From Macrococcus carouselicus (lineage in GTDB: Bacteria > Bacillota > Bacilli > Staphylococcales > Staphylococcaceae), in NCBI RefSeq assembly GCF_004359515.1, contig NZ_SCWD01000004.1, positions 1-64,000 of the forward strand: a DNA stretch of 64,000 nucleotides, given 5' to 3'. Below, one piece after another: positions 1-8,483 of the stretch (position 1 is the first letter of the stretch; the number at the start of each line of letters is the position of its first letter). Below the pieces are notes generated by a model. The model was not told the origin of the DNA. It saw nothing but the letters and a program-made list of their open reading frames with translations, and did not search any database. The translations under genes and the position numbers were made by a program.

Positions 1-122
1 CTCAAGATGAGATTTCCCAACTTCGGTTATAAGATCCCTCAGAGATGATGAGGTCAATAGGTTCGAGGTGGAAGCACAGTAATGTGTGGAGCTGACGAAT
101 ACTAATCGATCGAAGACTTAAT
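1..122 (+). rRNA. rrl: 23S ribosomal RNA, 3' end (partial)
   Basis: The first ~120 bases match the conserved 3' end of bacterial 23S rRNA, including the block around 'GAGCTGACGAATACTAATCG' that closes the molecule in staphylococci and bacilli. The 5' part lies outside the window. The exact 3' end is estimated and may be off by a few bases. Confidence 0.93.
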
Positions 123-201
123 CAAAAAAGATTTTTTATCGGTCTCGCTTGGCAATCACTTCTTCTTACTTATCTAGTTTTGAGAGTATATTCTCAATCT
201 G

Positions 202-316
202 TCTGGTGACGATGGCAGAGAGGTCACACCTGTTCCCATACCGAACACAGAAGTTAAGCTCTCTAGCGCCGATGGTAGTTGGACTTACGTTCCGCGAGAG
301 TAGGACGTTGCCGGGC
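202..316 (+). rRNA. rrf: 5S ribosomal RNA
   Basis: A 115-base 5S rRNA begins TCTGGTGACGATGGC and ends GACGTTGCCGGGC. It contains the invariant CCGAACACAGAAGTTAAGC segment. It lies about 80 bases after the 23S end, the usual 23S-5S order. No tRNA gene is visible between the 5S and the following protein genes. Confidence 0.96.
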
Positions 317-347
317 AATTTATAAATGGATGCGATGAGCCGCACGC

Positions 348-373
348 GAGACCTGTTAGGTCTCTTTTTTTAT
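348..373 (+). terminator. rRNA operon terminator
   Basis: The stem GAGACCT / AGGTCTC has a two-base loop and is followed by a run of T residues. It lies directly downstream of the 5S gene, as expected for a Rho-independent rRNA terminator. Confidence 0.85.
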
Positions 374-434
374 GCATTTTTTAGTATAATAGCAGTAATC
401 TGTTACAATAGAAGTTATTAAAGAGGGTGATAAA

Positions 435-875
435 ATGAAGTTGACCATAAATTCTTTGGATGAAATAGAACAGTTCGCAAAAAAAATAGCAGAGCAGGCA
501 GAGGAAAACGATGTCTACCTGTTAAAAGGGAATCTTGGTGTAGGTAAGACGACATTCAGTCAGTTTTTTGGTAAGCATCTAGGCGTCAAAAGATTGATCA
601 ATTCTCCTACTTTCAATATCATTAAAAGTTATCAAGGACGTCTGCCATTTCATCATATGGACTGTTATCGTTTAGAAGGCAGTGAGGATTTAGGATTTGA
701 TGATTATTTTTATGGAGACGGTGTAACATTGATTGAATGGCCACAGATGATAGAAGATTTTCTGCCTGATCAATATATGACGATTGAAATCAGTCGTCTG
801 AGTGATACGAGCAGGCAAGTGGAATTGATCCCATTCGGCAGACGTTACAAACGATTACTGGAGGAAATGACATGA
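435..875 (+). CDS. tsaE: tRNA t6A37 biosynthesis ATPase TsaE
   Basis: A 146-residue protein with a P-loop GNLGVGKTT at residues 32-40, the SPTF motif near 57-60 and IEWPQM near 100, all typical of TsaE (YdiB). TsaE is the small ATPase that works with TsaB and TsaD to make N6-threonylcarbamoyladenosine at tRNA position 37 in the cytoplasm. The length is normal for the family. The ATG is preceded by AAGAGGGTG, and TATAAT-like boxes lie upstream at 385-390. The gene overlaps tsaB by four bases, so this begins the operon tsaE-tsaB-rimI-tsaD. Confidence 0.97.
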   Translation: MKLTINSLDEIEQFAKKIAEQAEENDVYLLKGNLGVGKTTFSQFFGKHLGVKRLINSPTFNIIKSYQGRLPFHHMDCYRLEGSEDLGFDDYFYGDGVTLIEWPQMIEDFLPDQYMTIEISRLSDTSRQVELIPFGRRYKRLLEEMT

Positions 876-1534
876 TATTACTCAACATCGATACAGCCAA
901 TCAGCCGCTATCAGTCAGTGTGACAGATGGAATTGAAGTACTTGCGGAATTTAATAGTGCCAGGAAAATCAATCATTCCATTATGTTGATACCAAAAATC
1001 GAGATGGTGATTGAGCATGCTGGTATTGGAATGAAGGATCTTGAAGGCATTGTAGTAAGTGCCGGGCCCGGTTCTTATACGGGCCTTAGAATCGGCGTAA
1101 CTGCGGCAAAGACGCTCGCCTATACACTGAATATACCGCTCTATAGTGTCTCTTCATTAAAGGCACTGGCGGCTACTGTCAGAATGCATGAGTTCCTGCT
1201 TGTACCTGTGATTGATGCCAGACGAAATGCGGTCTACAGTGGTATTTACCGGTTCAAAGGAATATCTGTTGAGCCGGTGGAAGAGGATCGTTACATGATG
1301 ATTGAGGAGCTGAACGAGTATCTCAAGAATCAGCATATGCCTTATCTCTTCATCGGCATGGATGCTGTCAGGCTTCAGGATGAGCTGCAGGGCCCGGTAT
1401 TCTACTGTATTCCTCGTAGTGCTGAGATGAGACGAATGATAGACCTCGATAAACCTGAAGATGTTCATAGTTTCGAACCGATGTATTTAAGAATGACGGA
1501 GGCGGAGCGCAATTGGCTGAACAATCAGGTTTAA
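872..1534 (+). CDS. tsaB: tRNA t6A37 threonylcarbamoyltransferase complex subunit TsaB
   Basis: A 220-residue protein of the ASKHA fold with the signature GPGSYTGLRIG at residues 65-75. TsaB (YeaZ/YdiC) is a non-catalytic partner that dimerises with TsaD during t6A synthesis. Start ATG 872 overlaps the tsaE stop, and RBS GGAGG lies eight bases upstream. The 3' end overlaps the next gene by 22 bases, so translation of the operon is probably coupled. Confidence 0.96.
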   Translation: MILLNIDTANQPLSVSVTDGIEVLAEFNSARKINHSIMLIPKIEMVIEHAGIGMKDLEGIVVSAGPGSYTGLRIGVTAAKTLAYTLNIPLYSVSSLKALAATVRMHEFLLVPVIDARRNAVYSGIYRFKGISVEPVEEDRYMMIEELNEYLKNQHMPYLFIGMDAVRLQDELQGPVFYCIPRSAEMRRMIDLDKPEDVHSFEPMYLRMTEAERNWLNNQV

Positions 1535-1974
1535 CAATCAGAAAAATGACAGTGGAAGATGTGCCAGCTGTCCATGCCATTGAACAGCGTAGTTTTCCGT
1601 CGGGTTCCTGGACGATAGATGCTTTCTACCATGAGCTTGAGAAGAATGAGTTCGGTCATTATTTTATTATGGAAGCTGATGACGAGATCATCGGATATCT
1701 GGGTATGTGGCTAGTGATCGATCAAGCTCAGATCACGACTGTGGCGATCCGGGAAGATAGACGAGGTCTCGGCCTCTCAAAAATACTGATGGAGTATATC
1801 ATGAATTATGCGCGTCTGACCTGTGAGATGATGAGTCTTGAAGTCAGGGAAGAAAATACAGCTGCCCGACGTCTGTATGAACAGATGGGGTTCTCTTACG
1901 GAGGAATCCGGCGTGATTACTACGGCGCAGGGCAGGATGCGAAAGTGATGTGGGTGAGGTTGAGAGATGAATGA
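1513..1974 (+). CDS. rimI: ribosomal protein bS18 alanine N-acetyltransferase RimI
   Basis: A 153-residue GNAT acetyltransferase with acetyl-CoA loop R/Q-x-x-G-x-G/A-like residues [11 protein letters not shown] near 79-89 and a C-terminal [10 protein letters not shown] segment typical of RimI. RimI acetylates the N-terminal alanine of ribosomal protein S18. The start is a TTG inside the end of tsaB, with GGAGG about nine bases upstream. An in-frame ATG at 1546 is the alternative but lacks a good RBS. The position between tsaB and tsaD is the conserved Firmicutes order. Confidence 0.93.
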   Translation: MAEQSGLTIRKMTVEDVPAVHAIEQRSFPSGSWTIDAFYHELEKNEFGHYFIMEADDEIIGYLGMWLVIDQAQITTVAIREDRRGLGLSKILMEYIMNYARLTCEMMSLEVREENTAARRLYEQMGFSYGGIRRDYYGAGQDAKVMWVRLRDE

Positions 1975-2965
1975 TATAACAATTCTAGCAGTGGAGACAA
2001 GCTGTGATGAAACAGCTGTCAGTATCGTAAGAAATGGGCGTGAAGTGCTCAGTAATAGCGTGAACAGCCAGATAGAATCACATAAACGGTTCGGTGGTGT
2101 TGTACCTGAAGTGGCAAGTCGTCATCACGTTGAGAATATTACGACCGTGATTGATGATGCTTTGACAGAAGCAGAAATGACTATGGAAGATATCGATGCG
2201 GTGGCTGTGACGGAAGGTCCCGGGCTGATCGGTGCACTTCTGGTCGGAATCAATGCAGCGAAAGCGTTGGCGCTCAGTCACCAGAAGCCACTGATTCCTG
2301 TCCATCATATCGCAGGTCATATTTATGCCAATCATATTGTAGCACCCCTTCAGTTCCCGCTTCTTGCACTCATTGTGTCAGGAGGGCATACAGAACTTGT
2401 TGTCATGAAAAATCACCTTGAGTTCGAAGTCATCGGCGAAACAAGAGATGATGCGGTAGGAGAAGCGTATGATAAAGTGGCACGTACTATCAATCTGCCT
2501 TACCCAGGCGGACCGCATGTTGACAGATTGGCGGCGGAGGGAGAGGATACATTGAAATTTCCGCGTCCTATTCTTGAGGGCTATGATTTCAGTTTCAGTG
2601 GTCTTAAAAGTGCTGTGATCAATACACTGCATAATAAGCAGCAGAAGGGAGAGACAGTACCGCCGGAAGAGGTAGCTGCAAGTTTTCAGGCGAGTGTAGT
2701 AGATGTTCTTTCCCTGAAGACTTTTGGAGCGCTGAATGATTATCATATCAGTGAACTGATCGTCTGTGGGGGTGTTGCTGCTAATAGAGGCTTACGCACG
2801 AGACTGTCAGAAATGGCAGCAGAGGCAGACATCAATCTCCATATTCCGCCTCTTCAGCTCTGTACAGACAATGCAGCAATGATAGGTGCCGCCGCTTATT
2901 ACTATTATACGAAGAATATTAGAGCTGAACTTGATTTAAACGGAAAAAGTACGCTTGATCTTTAA
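1967..2965 (+). CDS. tsaD: tRNA N6-adenosine threonylcarbamoyltransferase TsaD
   Basis: A 332-residue Kae1/Gcp/YgjD protein and the catalytic transferase of the t6A pathway. Metal-ligand motif HHIAGH lies at residues 113-118, [10 protein letters not shown] at 8-17, and the C-terminal [10 protein letters not shown] block carries the last metal ligand. The length is normal. It overlaps rimI by eight bases (ATG inside the rimI tail) and ends inside a hairpin that serves as terminator. It is convergent with the ABC-F gene, across a gap rich in DnaA-box-like motifs. Confidence 0.97.
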   Translation: MNDITILAVETSCDETAVSIVRNGREVLSNSVNSQIESHKRFGGVVPEVASRHHVENITTVIDDALTEAEMTMEDIDAVAVTEGPGLIGALLVGINAAKALALSHQKPLIPVHHIAGHIYANHIVAPLQFPLLALIVSGGHTELVVMKNHLEFEVIGETRDDAVGEAYDKVARTINLPYPGGPHVDRLAAEGEDTLKFPRPILEGYDFSFSGLKSAVINTLHNKQQKGETVPPEEVAASFQASVVDVLSLKTFGALNDYHISELIVCGGVAANRGLRTRLSEMAAEADINLHIPPLQLCTDNAAMIGAAAYYYYTKNIRAELDLNGKSTLDL

Positions 2966-2982
2966 GATCAGGCGTACTTTTT
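2944..2982. terminator. terminator downstream of tsaD, possibly bidirectional
   Basis: A near-perfect inverted repeat (AAAAAGTACGC / GCGTACTTTTT plus TGATCTT / AAGATCA) spans the tsaD stop codon. It is flanked by A and T runs, so it could stop transcripts from either side. Confidence 0.85.
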
Positions 2983-3000
2983 CAGTGCGAACATATGTAC

Positions 3001-3160
3001 TTGTACACAAGTTGTTAACTTTTTGTGGATAACTTTTTGTCTATATGCGATATTACACAGAAATAAACAATGGAAATGATTATTTTACTGTGGATAAGTC
3101 TAATAACTTTGTGGATTACTGTTAAACTGCCTTTTTTCATGTGTATAACTCTGTGAATAG
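3001..3160. promoter_or_regulatory. DnaA-box-like cluster between tsaD and the ABC-F gene
   Basis: The convergent gap holds repeated 9-mers matching the DnaA box (TTATNCACA, here read as TGTGNATAA). Perfect matches are TGTGGATAA at 3024-3032 and 3089-3097, and TGTGTATAA at 3140-3148. One-mismatch copies are TGTGGATTA at 3110-3118, TGTGAATAG at 3152-3160 and TTGTACACA at 3001-3009 (opposite orientation). Such clusters are known in B. subtilis outside oriC, including, as I recall, at the gcp (tsaD)-ydiF gap, where they bind DnaA and damp re-initiation. The binding role here is inferred. Confidence 0.7.
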
Positions 3161-3174
3161 CAAAAAGAAGCAGA

Positions 3175-5088
3175 TTACTCTGCTTCTTCAAGTTCCGCCC
3201 ATTCATTCATCGCTTCTTCAAGGCGAGTCTGATAGCCGACCATCTCCTGATGAAGCGCATAACTTTTCTGAGAATCGTTGAAAACATCAGGGTGTGTCAG
3301 TTCAAGCTCAATGGTCTGTATACGTGCCTCGTATTTTTCGATTTTCTCTTCTAGCTGCACGAGAGCCCGTTCAATTTTACGACGTTCTTTTCTCTGGGCT
3401 TTATTTTCTTCGTAACCCGTCGTCTTCGGTTTCTCTTCTGCAACCTCTATTTTTTCAAATGCTTCGTATGCCAGACGTTCCTCCTCTTTCTCGATGAAGT
3501 ACGTATAATCGCCGAGGAAGAGACTGGCGCCTTCAGCTGTGACGTTTAGAACTTTTGTCGCAATCTGATTGATGAAGAAACGGTCATGGGAGACGAAGAG
3601 AATTGTGCCCGGATAGGTCATCAGCGCCTGTTCCAGTATTTCCTTCGCATCGATGTCCAGATGGTTGGTCGGCTCATCCAGAATGAGAAGGTTATTATTT
3701 TCAAGGCTCAGCTTCGCCAGCTGCAGACGTGCCTTTTCACCGCCTGACAGATCATTGATGATTTTTCTGACATCATCCTGTACAAAGAGAAAACGTCCGA
3801 GCACAGCACGTATATCTTTCTCAGGCATCTCCGGATAATACTGCCATAATTCTTCAAGAACTGTATTGGACGATGTGAACTCTGCCTGCTTCTGATCGTA
3901 GTAACCGATTGAGATATTTGCACCGTATTTGATCTCACCGCTGAGCGCCGGCAGTTTTTTAGCGATAGTCCTGATCAGTGTCGTCTTGCCGATACCGTTG
4001 GGACCGATGACGGCGATTGCATCCTGTTTCTTGACATCGAATGTAATCGGTGAGGTGATAGGGGACTTGTAGCCCACTTCGAGTGCTCTGACGTCCAGCA
4101 CGTCATGACCTGATTCACGGTCGATATGAAACTGCAGATTGACGGAATGGTTATCCAGTTTCGGTGCTTCAATCCGCGTCATCTTCTCAAGAATCTTCCG
4201 GCGACTCTTTGCCATGCCGGATGTTGAAGCCCGAGTGATGTTCTTCTGGACGAATGTCTCGAGACGCTCAATCTCTGCCTGCTGTCGTTCGTATTCAGCA
4301 GTCATCTTGTCATAAAAGGCGTCTCTCAGTGCCAGGAATTTAGAATAGTTACCGACGTAACGGCTCACACGGCCGAGCGCCACATCATAGACTGTGTTCA
4401 CGACTTTGTCCAGGAAGTAACGGTCATGGGAAATGACGACGATGGCACCCTGATAAGTGGTCAAGTAGTTCTCGAGCCATGCTGTCGTGTCCATATCGAG
4501 GTGGTTGGTCGGCTCATCCAGCATGAGAAGATCCGGTTCGCGGATCAGCATCTCCGCAAGAGCAAGCCGTGTCTTCTGACCTCCGGAGAAGTAATCAATC
4601 TTCTGATTGAAATCGTCTGGAGTGAAATTCAGACCGGTCAGGATGGTCTTGATTTTATGCTCATACTGATAACCGCCTGTCGTTTCAAACTGAAGCTGCA
4701 GTTTCTCGAAATCAGCTAGTTTCTGATCATACGCCGGCGTCCCTGCCTGAGCACTTTCTTCAGCAAGGTAAGTTGTGATATCTGCCAGTTTTTTCTCCAT
4801 CTCAATCAGATGACTGAAGGGTTTCAGCATGGCCTCATAGACAGTACCTTCAGCATCGAGTGTCATCTGCTGCGTCAGATAACCGATGTTGATGTTCTTA
4901 GCCCGCATGAAATGGCCGCTATCATAACTCTCAGCGCCAGCAAGAATCTTCATCAATGTGGTCTTGCCGGCACCATTTCGACCGACAATCGCTATACGGT
5001 CATTCGTCTTTATTTCTATTTTTACGTCAGTGAAGATATCTTCTCCACCGAAGGATTTATTCAGCTGACTAGCCTGTAGTAAAATCAA
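3175..5088 (-). CDS. ydiF: ABC-F family ATPase, YdiF type
   Basis: A soluble protein of about 637 residues with two ABC ATPase domains and no membrane segment. Domain 1 has Walker A GRNGAGKTT, signature SGGQKTR and Walker B LLMLDEPTNHLD. Domain 2 has GPNGIGKTT, SGGEKAR and LLILDEPTNHLD. A charged linker separates them and a C-terminal coiled coil follows. ABC-F proteins act on the ribosome, usually in translation or antibiotic protection; the exact role of YdiF members is unclear. An upstream GTG at 5097 overlaps the RBS GAGG, so the TTG at 5088 (protein starting MILLQASQ) is the better start. It is convergent with tsaD. Confidence 0.93.
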   Translation of the reverse strand: MILLQASQLNKSFGGEDIFTDVKIEIKTNDRIAIVGRNGAGKTTLMKILAGAESYDSGHFMRAKNINIGYLTQQMTLDAEGTVYEAMLKPFSHLIEMEKKLADITTYLAEESAQAGTPAYDQKLADFEKLQLQFETTGGYQYEHKIKTILTGLNFTPDDFNQKIDYFSGGQKTRLALAEMLIREPDLLMLDEPTNHLDMDTTAWLENYLTTYQGAIVVISHDRYFLDKVVNTVYDVALGRVSRYVGNYSKFLALRDAFYDKMTAEYERQQAEIERLETFVQKNITRASTSGMAKSRRKILEKMTRIEAPKLDNHSVNLQFHIDRESGHDVLDVRALEVGYKSPITSPITFDVKKQDAIAVIGPNGIGKTTLIRTIAKKLPALSGEIKYGANISIGYYDQKQAEFTSSNTVLEELWQYYPEMPEKDIRAVLGRFLFVQDDVRKIINDLSGGEKARLQLAKLSLENNNLLILDEPTNHLDIDAKEILEQALMTYPGTILFVSHDRFFINQIATKVLNVTAEGASLFLGDYTYFIEKEEERLAYEAFEKIEVAEEKPKTTGYEENKAQRKERRKIERALVQLEEKIEKYEARIQTIELELTHPDVFNDSQKSYALHQEMVGYQTRLEEAMNEWAELEEAE

Positions 5089-5178
5089 TTTCTTCACCTC
5101 AAGTCTATTCTACATGATTAATGACACACATGGTACTTAACGACAAAATTTCACATAGTCAGTCCGGTGGTAACATGT

Positions 5179-5208
5179 TATAATTTATATACTGTGAAAA
5201 AGGTCACA
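5179..5208 (+). promoter_or_regulatory. rex promoter -10 and Rex-type operator
   Basis: A TATAAT box at 5179-5184 is followed directly by the palindrome TGTGA-AAAAGG-TCACA at 5193-5208. This resembles the Rex operator TTGTGAA-N-TTCACAA. Lying just downstream of the -10 box of rex itself, it suggests NADH-responsive autoregulation. The -35 box is not clear. Confidence 0.7.
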
Positions 5209-5231
5209 ATTATTTTAAGAAGGTGAACAGC

Positions 5232-5864
5232 GTGTCAAAGACGGAAGCAAAGATTCCTAAAGCGACTTTAAAACGCCTGCCTCTTTATTATCGTTTCGTC
5301 AATACATTGCACGGGGCAAACGTGGATCGTATCTCTTCAAAGGAGCTGAGTGAAGGTCTTAAGATTGATTCAGCGACTATCAGAAGAGACTTCTCCTATT
5401 TTGGCGAATTAGGTAAAAAAGGTTATGGCTATAATGTTGAGTATTTACTCAATTTCTTCAAGACAACTCTGCAGCAGGATGCTATCACTAAAGTTGCGAT
5501 TATCGGTATCGGTCATTTAGGACATGCACTGGTCAATTATAATTTCTCTATTAGTGATCGTATGCAGATAGAAGCGGCTTTCGATGTTGAACCCAAGATT
5601 GTCGGTGAAAAAATCGGTGATATCTATGTTGAACATATGGATCAGTTTGAGAAGACTGTGGAAGACATCGGTATAGAAGTGGCCATTCTGACGGTACCCG
5701 GAAAAATCGCCCAGGATATAGCAAATAGAGTGACAAAAGCCGGAATAAAAGGTATATTAAACTTTACACCGGAACGCTTAAATGTTCCCTCAGATGTTCA
5801 GGTACACCATATTGATTTAGGAGTAGAACTCCAGTCCCTTATATTCTTTATGAAAAATCACTAG
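5232..5864 (+). CDS. rex: redox-sensing transcriptional repressor Rex
   Basis: A 210-residue Rex protein. The N-terminal winged helix carries IPKATLKRLPLYYRF and the recognition region IDSATIRRDFSYFGELGKKG. A Rossmann NAD(H)-binding domain follows, with GIGHLGHAL. Rex represses anaerobic and fermentation genes and releases DNA when NADH rises. A GTG at 5223 overlaps the Shine-Dalgarno AAGAAGG, so GTG 5232 (M-SKTEAKIP) is chosen. It is followed after 10 bases by tatA. The palindrome just upstream fits autoregulation. Confidence 0.95.
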   Translation: MSKTEAKIPKATLKRLPLYYRFVNTLHGANVDRISSKELSEGLKIDSATIRRDFSYFGELGKKGYGYNVEYLLNFFKTTLQQDAITKVAIIGIGHLGHALVNYNFSISDRMQIEAAFDVEPKIVGEKIGDIYVEHMDQFEKTVEDIGIEVAILTVPGKIAQDIANRVTKAGIKGILNFTPERLNVPSDVQVHHIDLGVELQSLIFFMKNH

Positions 5865-5874
5865 GAGGTATAAC

Positions 5875-6069
5875 ATGCAATTTATTAGTACACTTGGCTT
5901 TGCATCACCTACTATTTTAATCTTCCTTGGCGTGGTAGCGCTGATTATATTCGGTCCTAAGAAATTACCTGAATTCGGACGTGCGATGGGCTCATCACTT
6001 AAAGAATTCAAGGATGCTACTGATGGCATCATGAAAGACCACGACAGAGACGATAACGTACGTAAATAA
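5875..6069 (+). CDS. tatA: Sec-independent protein translocase subunit TatA
   Basis: A 64-residue TatA/E protein with one N-terminal membrane helix (about residues 7-24), the FGPKKLPEFGR hinge and an amphipathic helix GSSLKEFKDAT. TatA oligomers form the pore that moves folded twin-arginine proteins across the membrane. RBS GGAGG is present upstream. It lies between rex and tatC, as in the Bacillus rex-tatAy-tatCy group. Confidence 0.95.
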   Translation: MQFISTLGFASPTILIFLGVVALIIFGPKKLPEFGRAMGSSLKEFKDATDGIMKDHDRDDNVRK

Positions 6070-6080
6070 GGATTGAATGA

Positions 6081-6103
6081 AGCGACAGGCCCTGTCGCTT
6101 TTG
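6081..6103 (+). terminator. hairpin between tatA and tatC
   Basis: AGCGACAGG / CCTGTCGCT with a one-base centre is followed by four T residues. It may be a weak terminator that sets more TatA than TatC, or an mRNA-stabilising hairpin. Confidence 0.5.
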
Positions 6104-6127
6104 TTATGAGGAGGGAAATACCTTCAG

Positions 6128-6886
6128 ATGAATAAAGATGAATTAACAGTTGTTGAGCATCTTGATGAACTGAGAAAACGTTTAATGATCATCGCTTATT
6201 TTCTGATGGGCGGGATATTTGTTGGATTCTACTTCGGGAAACCAGTGACGCGCTATCTCACGAAAGATGATGTGCCGGCAGAAATCACTCTGCATTATTT
6301 CAAAGTGACAGACCCACTTTCCATCTATATCTCTGTTATCATGATCATCGCGGTGCTCCTGATATCACCCGTCATACTGTATCAGTTATGGGCGTTCATA
6401 TCCCCGGGGTTACATCCTCAGGAAAGACGCGCAACGCTGAGCTATATTCCGATCAGCTTTATCTTATTTATCACAGGCCTGACGTTCAGTTATTTCGTCA
6501 TCTTCCCGTACATGATTCATTTCACGATCGGACTGGCAGATGAGATGGGCGTCGAACAGATCATCGGTGTCAGGGAATACTTCAATGAACTGCTGAAGTT
6601 CACGATTCCGTTCGGTTTTGTCTTTCAGCTGCCGATCCTGCTCCTCTTCCTGACGAGACTGGGCATTGTATCACCCGCTTTCCTGAAGAAGAACCGGAAA
6701 TATGCTTACTTCTTACTGATGGTCATCGCAGCAATCATCGCGCCGCCTGACGTCATGACTTATGTGATATTCGTGCTGCCGATGGTTATACTGTATGAGT
6801 TCAGTATCCAGATCAGCCATATCGGTTACCGGATGTATCTGAAAGGTGAACAGAAACTGGTTGAAGAAGAACTAAAACAAGATTAA
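6128..6886 (+). CDS. tatC: twin-arginine translocase subunit TatC
   Basis: A 252-residue integral membrane protein with six predicted helices. It opens with the conserved VVEHLDELRKRL motif (residues 8-19), and the FISPGLHPQERR loop near 95-105 is typical of TatC. TatC recognises the twin-arginine signal peptide. RBS AGGAGGG lies upstream of ATG 6128. It pairs with tatA; no obvious Tat substrate gene is adjacent. Confidence 0.95.
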   Translation: MNKDELTVVEHLDELRKRLMIIAYFLMGGIFVGFYFGKPVTRYLTKDDVPAEITLHYFKVTDPLSIYISVIMIIAVLLISPVILYQLWAFISPGLHPQERRATLSYIPISFILFITGLTFSYFVIFPYMIHFTIGLADEMGVEQIIGVREYFNELLKFTIPFGFVFQLPILLLFLTRLGIVSPAFLKKNRKYAYFLLMVIAAIIAPPDVMTYVIFVLPMVILYEFSIQISHIGYRMYLKGEQKLVEEELKQD

Positions 6887-6915
6887 AACCATCTTTAGGA
6901 GAGATGGTTTTTTTA
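6885..6915 (+). terminator. tatC terminator
   Basis: AAAACCATCT / AGATGGTTTTTT stem-loop with a T run begins at the tatC stop codon. Confidence 0.85.
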
Positions 6916-6945
6916 TAGAGAAAGAAGATGAAAGGAATGTTTTTA

Positions 6946-8412
6946 GTGGAATGGACGAAAGAAGAACGTTATAAGAGACTAGAAGAGATACCCGCTGAAC
7001 AGTATCAGGCATTGCTCGAGGAAACGACTCAGTCAAAATGGCGACAGCACTTTCATATACAACCGCCGACTGGTCTATTGAACGATCCGAATGGTTTTGT
7101 CTATCATGAGGGTCTTTATCATCTGTTCTATCAATGGTTTCCGTTAGGACCCGTTCACGGACTTAAATACTGGTATCATGTAACTTCATCTGATCTTGTC
7201 AGCTTTGAATCACACGGTCCGGTTATCATTCCCGATACGAAGTATGATTCTCACGGGGCGTACAGTGGATCAGGCATTGTACAGGATAACAGGGTCAAGC
7301 TTGTCTATACCGGTAATCATCGTGACAGTGACTGGCAGCGGATTCCTTATCAGATAGTAGCGGCGCTTGAATCAGACAAAGTCACCAAGAAAACCATTAT
7401 TGAAGGGCCGGCACCAGGCTATACGTCACATTTCAGAGACCCTAAAGTCTGGTATGAAAATGGATACTATTATATAGTCATCGGCGCTCAGCGTACAAAT
7501 TCAACAGGCACAATAGTAATCTATGAATCAGATGACTTCAATGACTGGAGGTTCAAAGGGGAACTGGGCACGGAATACAATGAATTTGGTTATATGTGGG
7601 AGTGTCCTGATTATTTTGAGCTGGATGGTCAGGATGTGGTTCTTTTCTGTCCACAAGGTATCGAGAAATCAGGCGATCAATTTAATAATACTTATCAGTC
7701 CGGTTATCTGATCGGTGACCTTGATAAAGAAACATTCAGAATGGAACATGGTGAATTTACTGAGCTCGATAATGGCTTTGATTTTTACGCACCTCAGACG
7801 ACACTTGGCGCGAATGGTGAACGGATTCTCTTCGGCTGGATGGGACTGCCTGACACCGATTATCCGACAGATGCCGAGAACTGGGCACACTGTCTGACGA
7901 TACCCCGCGTGCTGTCAGTTGAGAACGGCAGACTCAGACAGCGTCCTCTACCAGCACTGGAGAAGATGCGCGGCGCAGTAGAGACGGCAGAAGGCTATGC
8001 CATGAAGCACAATATCAAGCTACATCCTTATGAAGGCAGCTGTTACGAACTCATAGTTGATGTGCTCGAGAATGAATCAACAGAGTTCTATATTGAACTC
8101 CGTGTCTCTAAGAAAGAATCCACTAGACTGATTTATAATCGGGCTGATAAGAGATTCACACTTGACCGGTTTGATAGCGGAGCTCTTAGCGAAAAAGTGG
8201 AGGGTTTTACACGTTCAGTGGTGTTGGAAGAAGATTTAACGAAGCTGCAGATTTTTGTCGATGAATCCAGTATCGAGATTTTTCTGAACAATGGCGAAAA
8301 AGTGATGACGTCACGTATTTTCCCGAGGAAAGATGCAACAGGCATTCGTACTTCAACTGAATCAGGACAGGTCTATTTCAAGTTCACTAAATATGATTTA
8401 ACGGTTAATTAA
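6946..8412 (+). CDS. scrB: sucrose-6-phosphate hydrolase (GH32)
   Basis: A glycoside hydrolase family 32 enzyme of about 488 residues that splits sucrose-6-phosphate to glucose-6-phosphate and fructose. The nucleophile motif PTGLLNDPNG is near residue 41-50, FRDPKVW carries the transition-state Asp, and MWECPDYF carries the acid/base Glu. A C-terminal beta-sandwich follows. GTG 6946 (MEWTKEERY) has AAAGGA nine bases upstream; an ATG at 6928 is the alternative. No sucrose PTS permease, fructokinase or LacI-type scrR lies beside it, unlike S. aureus scrR-scrB-scrK, so substrate uptake must be encoded elsewhere. Confidence 0.92.
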   Translation: MEWTKEERYKRLEEIPAEQYQALLEETTQSKWRQHFHIQPPTGLLNDPNGFVYHEGLYHLFYQWFPLGPVHGLKYWYHVTSSDLVSFESHGPVIIPDTKYDSHGAYSGSGIVQDNRVKLVYTGNHRDSDWQRIPYQIVAALESDKVTKKTIIEGPAPGYTSHFRDPKVWYENGYYYIVIGAQRTNSTGTIVIYESDDFNDWRFKGELGTEYNEFGYMWECPDYFELDGQDVVLFCPQGIEKSGDQFNNTYQSGYLIGDLDKETFRMEHGEFTELDNGFDFYAPQTTLGANGERILFGWMGLPDTDYPTDAENWAHCLTIPRVLSVENGRLRQRPLPALEKMRGAVETAEGYAMKHNIKLHPYEGSCYELIVDVLENESTEFYIELRVSKKESTRLIYNRADKRFTLDRFDSGALSEKVEGFTRSVVLEEDLTKLQIFVDESSIEIFLNNGEKVMTSRIFPRKDATGIRTSTESGQVYFKFTKYDLTVN

Positions 8413-8436
8413 AATGCGCAGCCGCGCATTTTTTTG
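8411..8436 (+). terminator. scrB terminator
   Basis: AAAATGCGC / GCGCATTTTT stem with loop AGCC and a T run directly follows the stop codon. Confidence 0.88.
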
Positions 8437-8483
8437 TTTTGCTGCTTTCTCCTCTATAATAGTATGTGAAAAGAGGGATGAAG

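Noticed and set aside
2989-3001. CGAACATATGTAC resembling a LexA box downstream of tsaD
   Set aside because: It breaks the required GTTC half, and the site lies between convergent genes with no promoter to repress.
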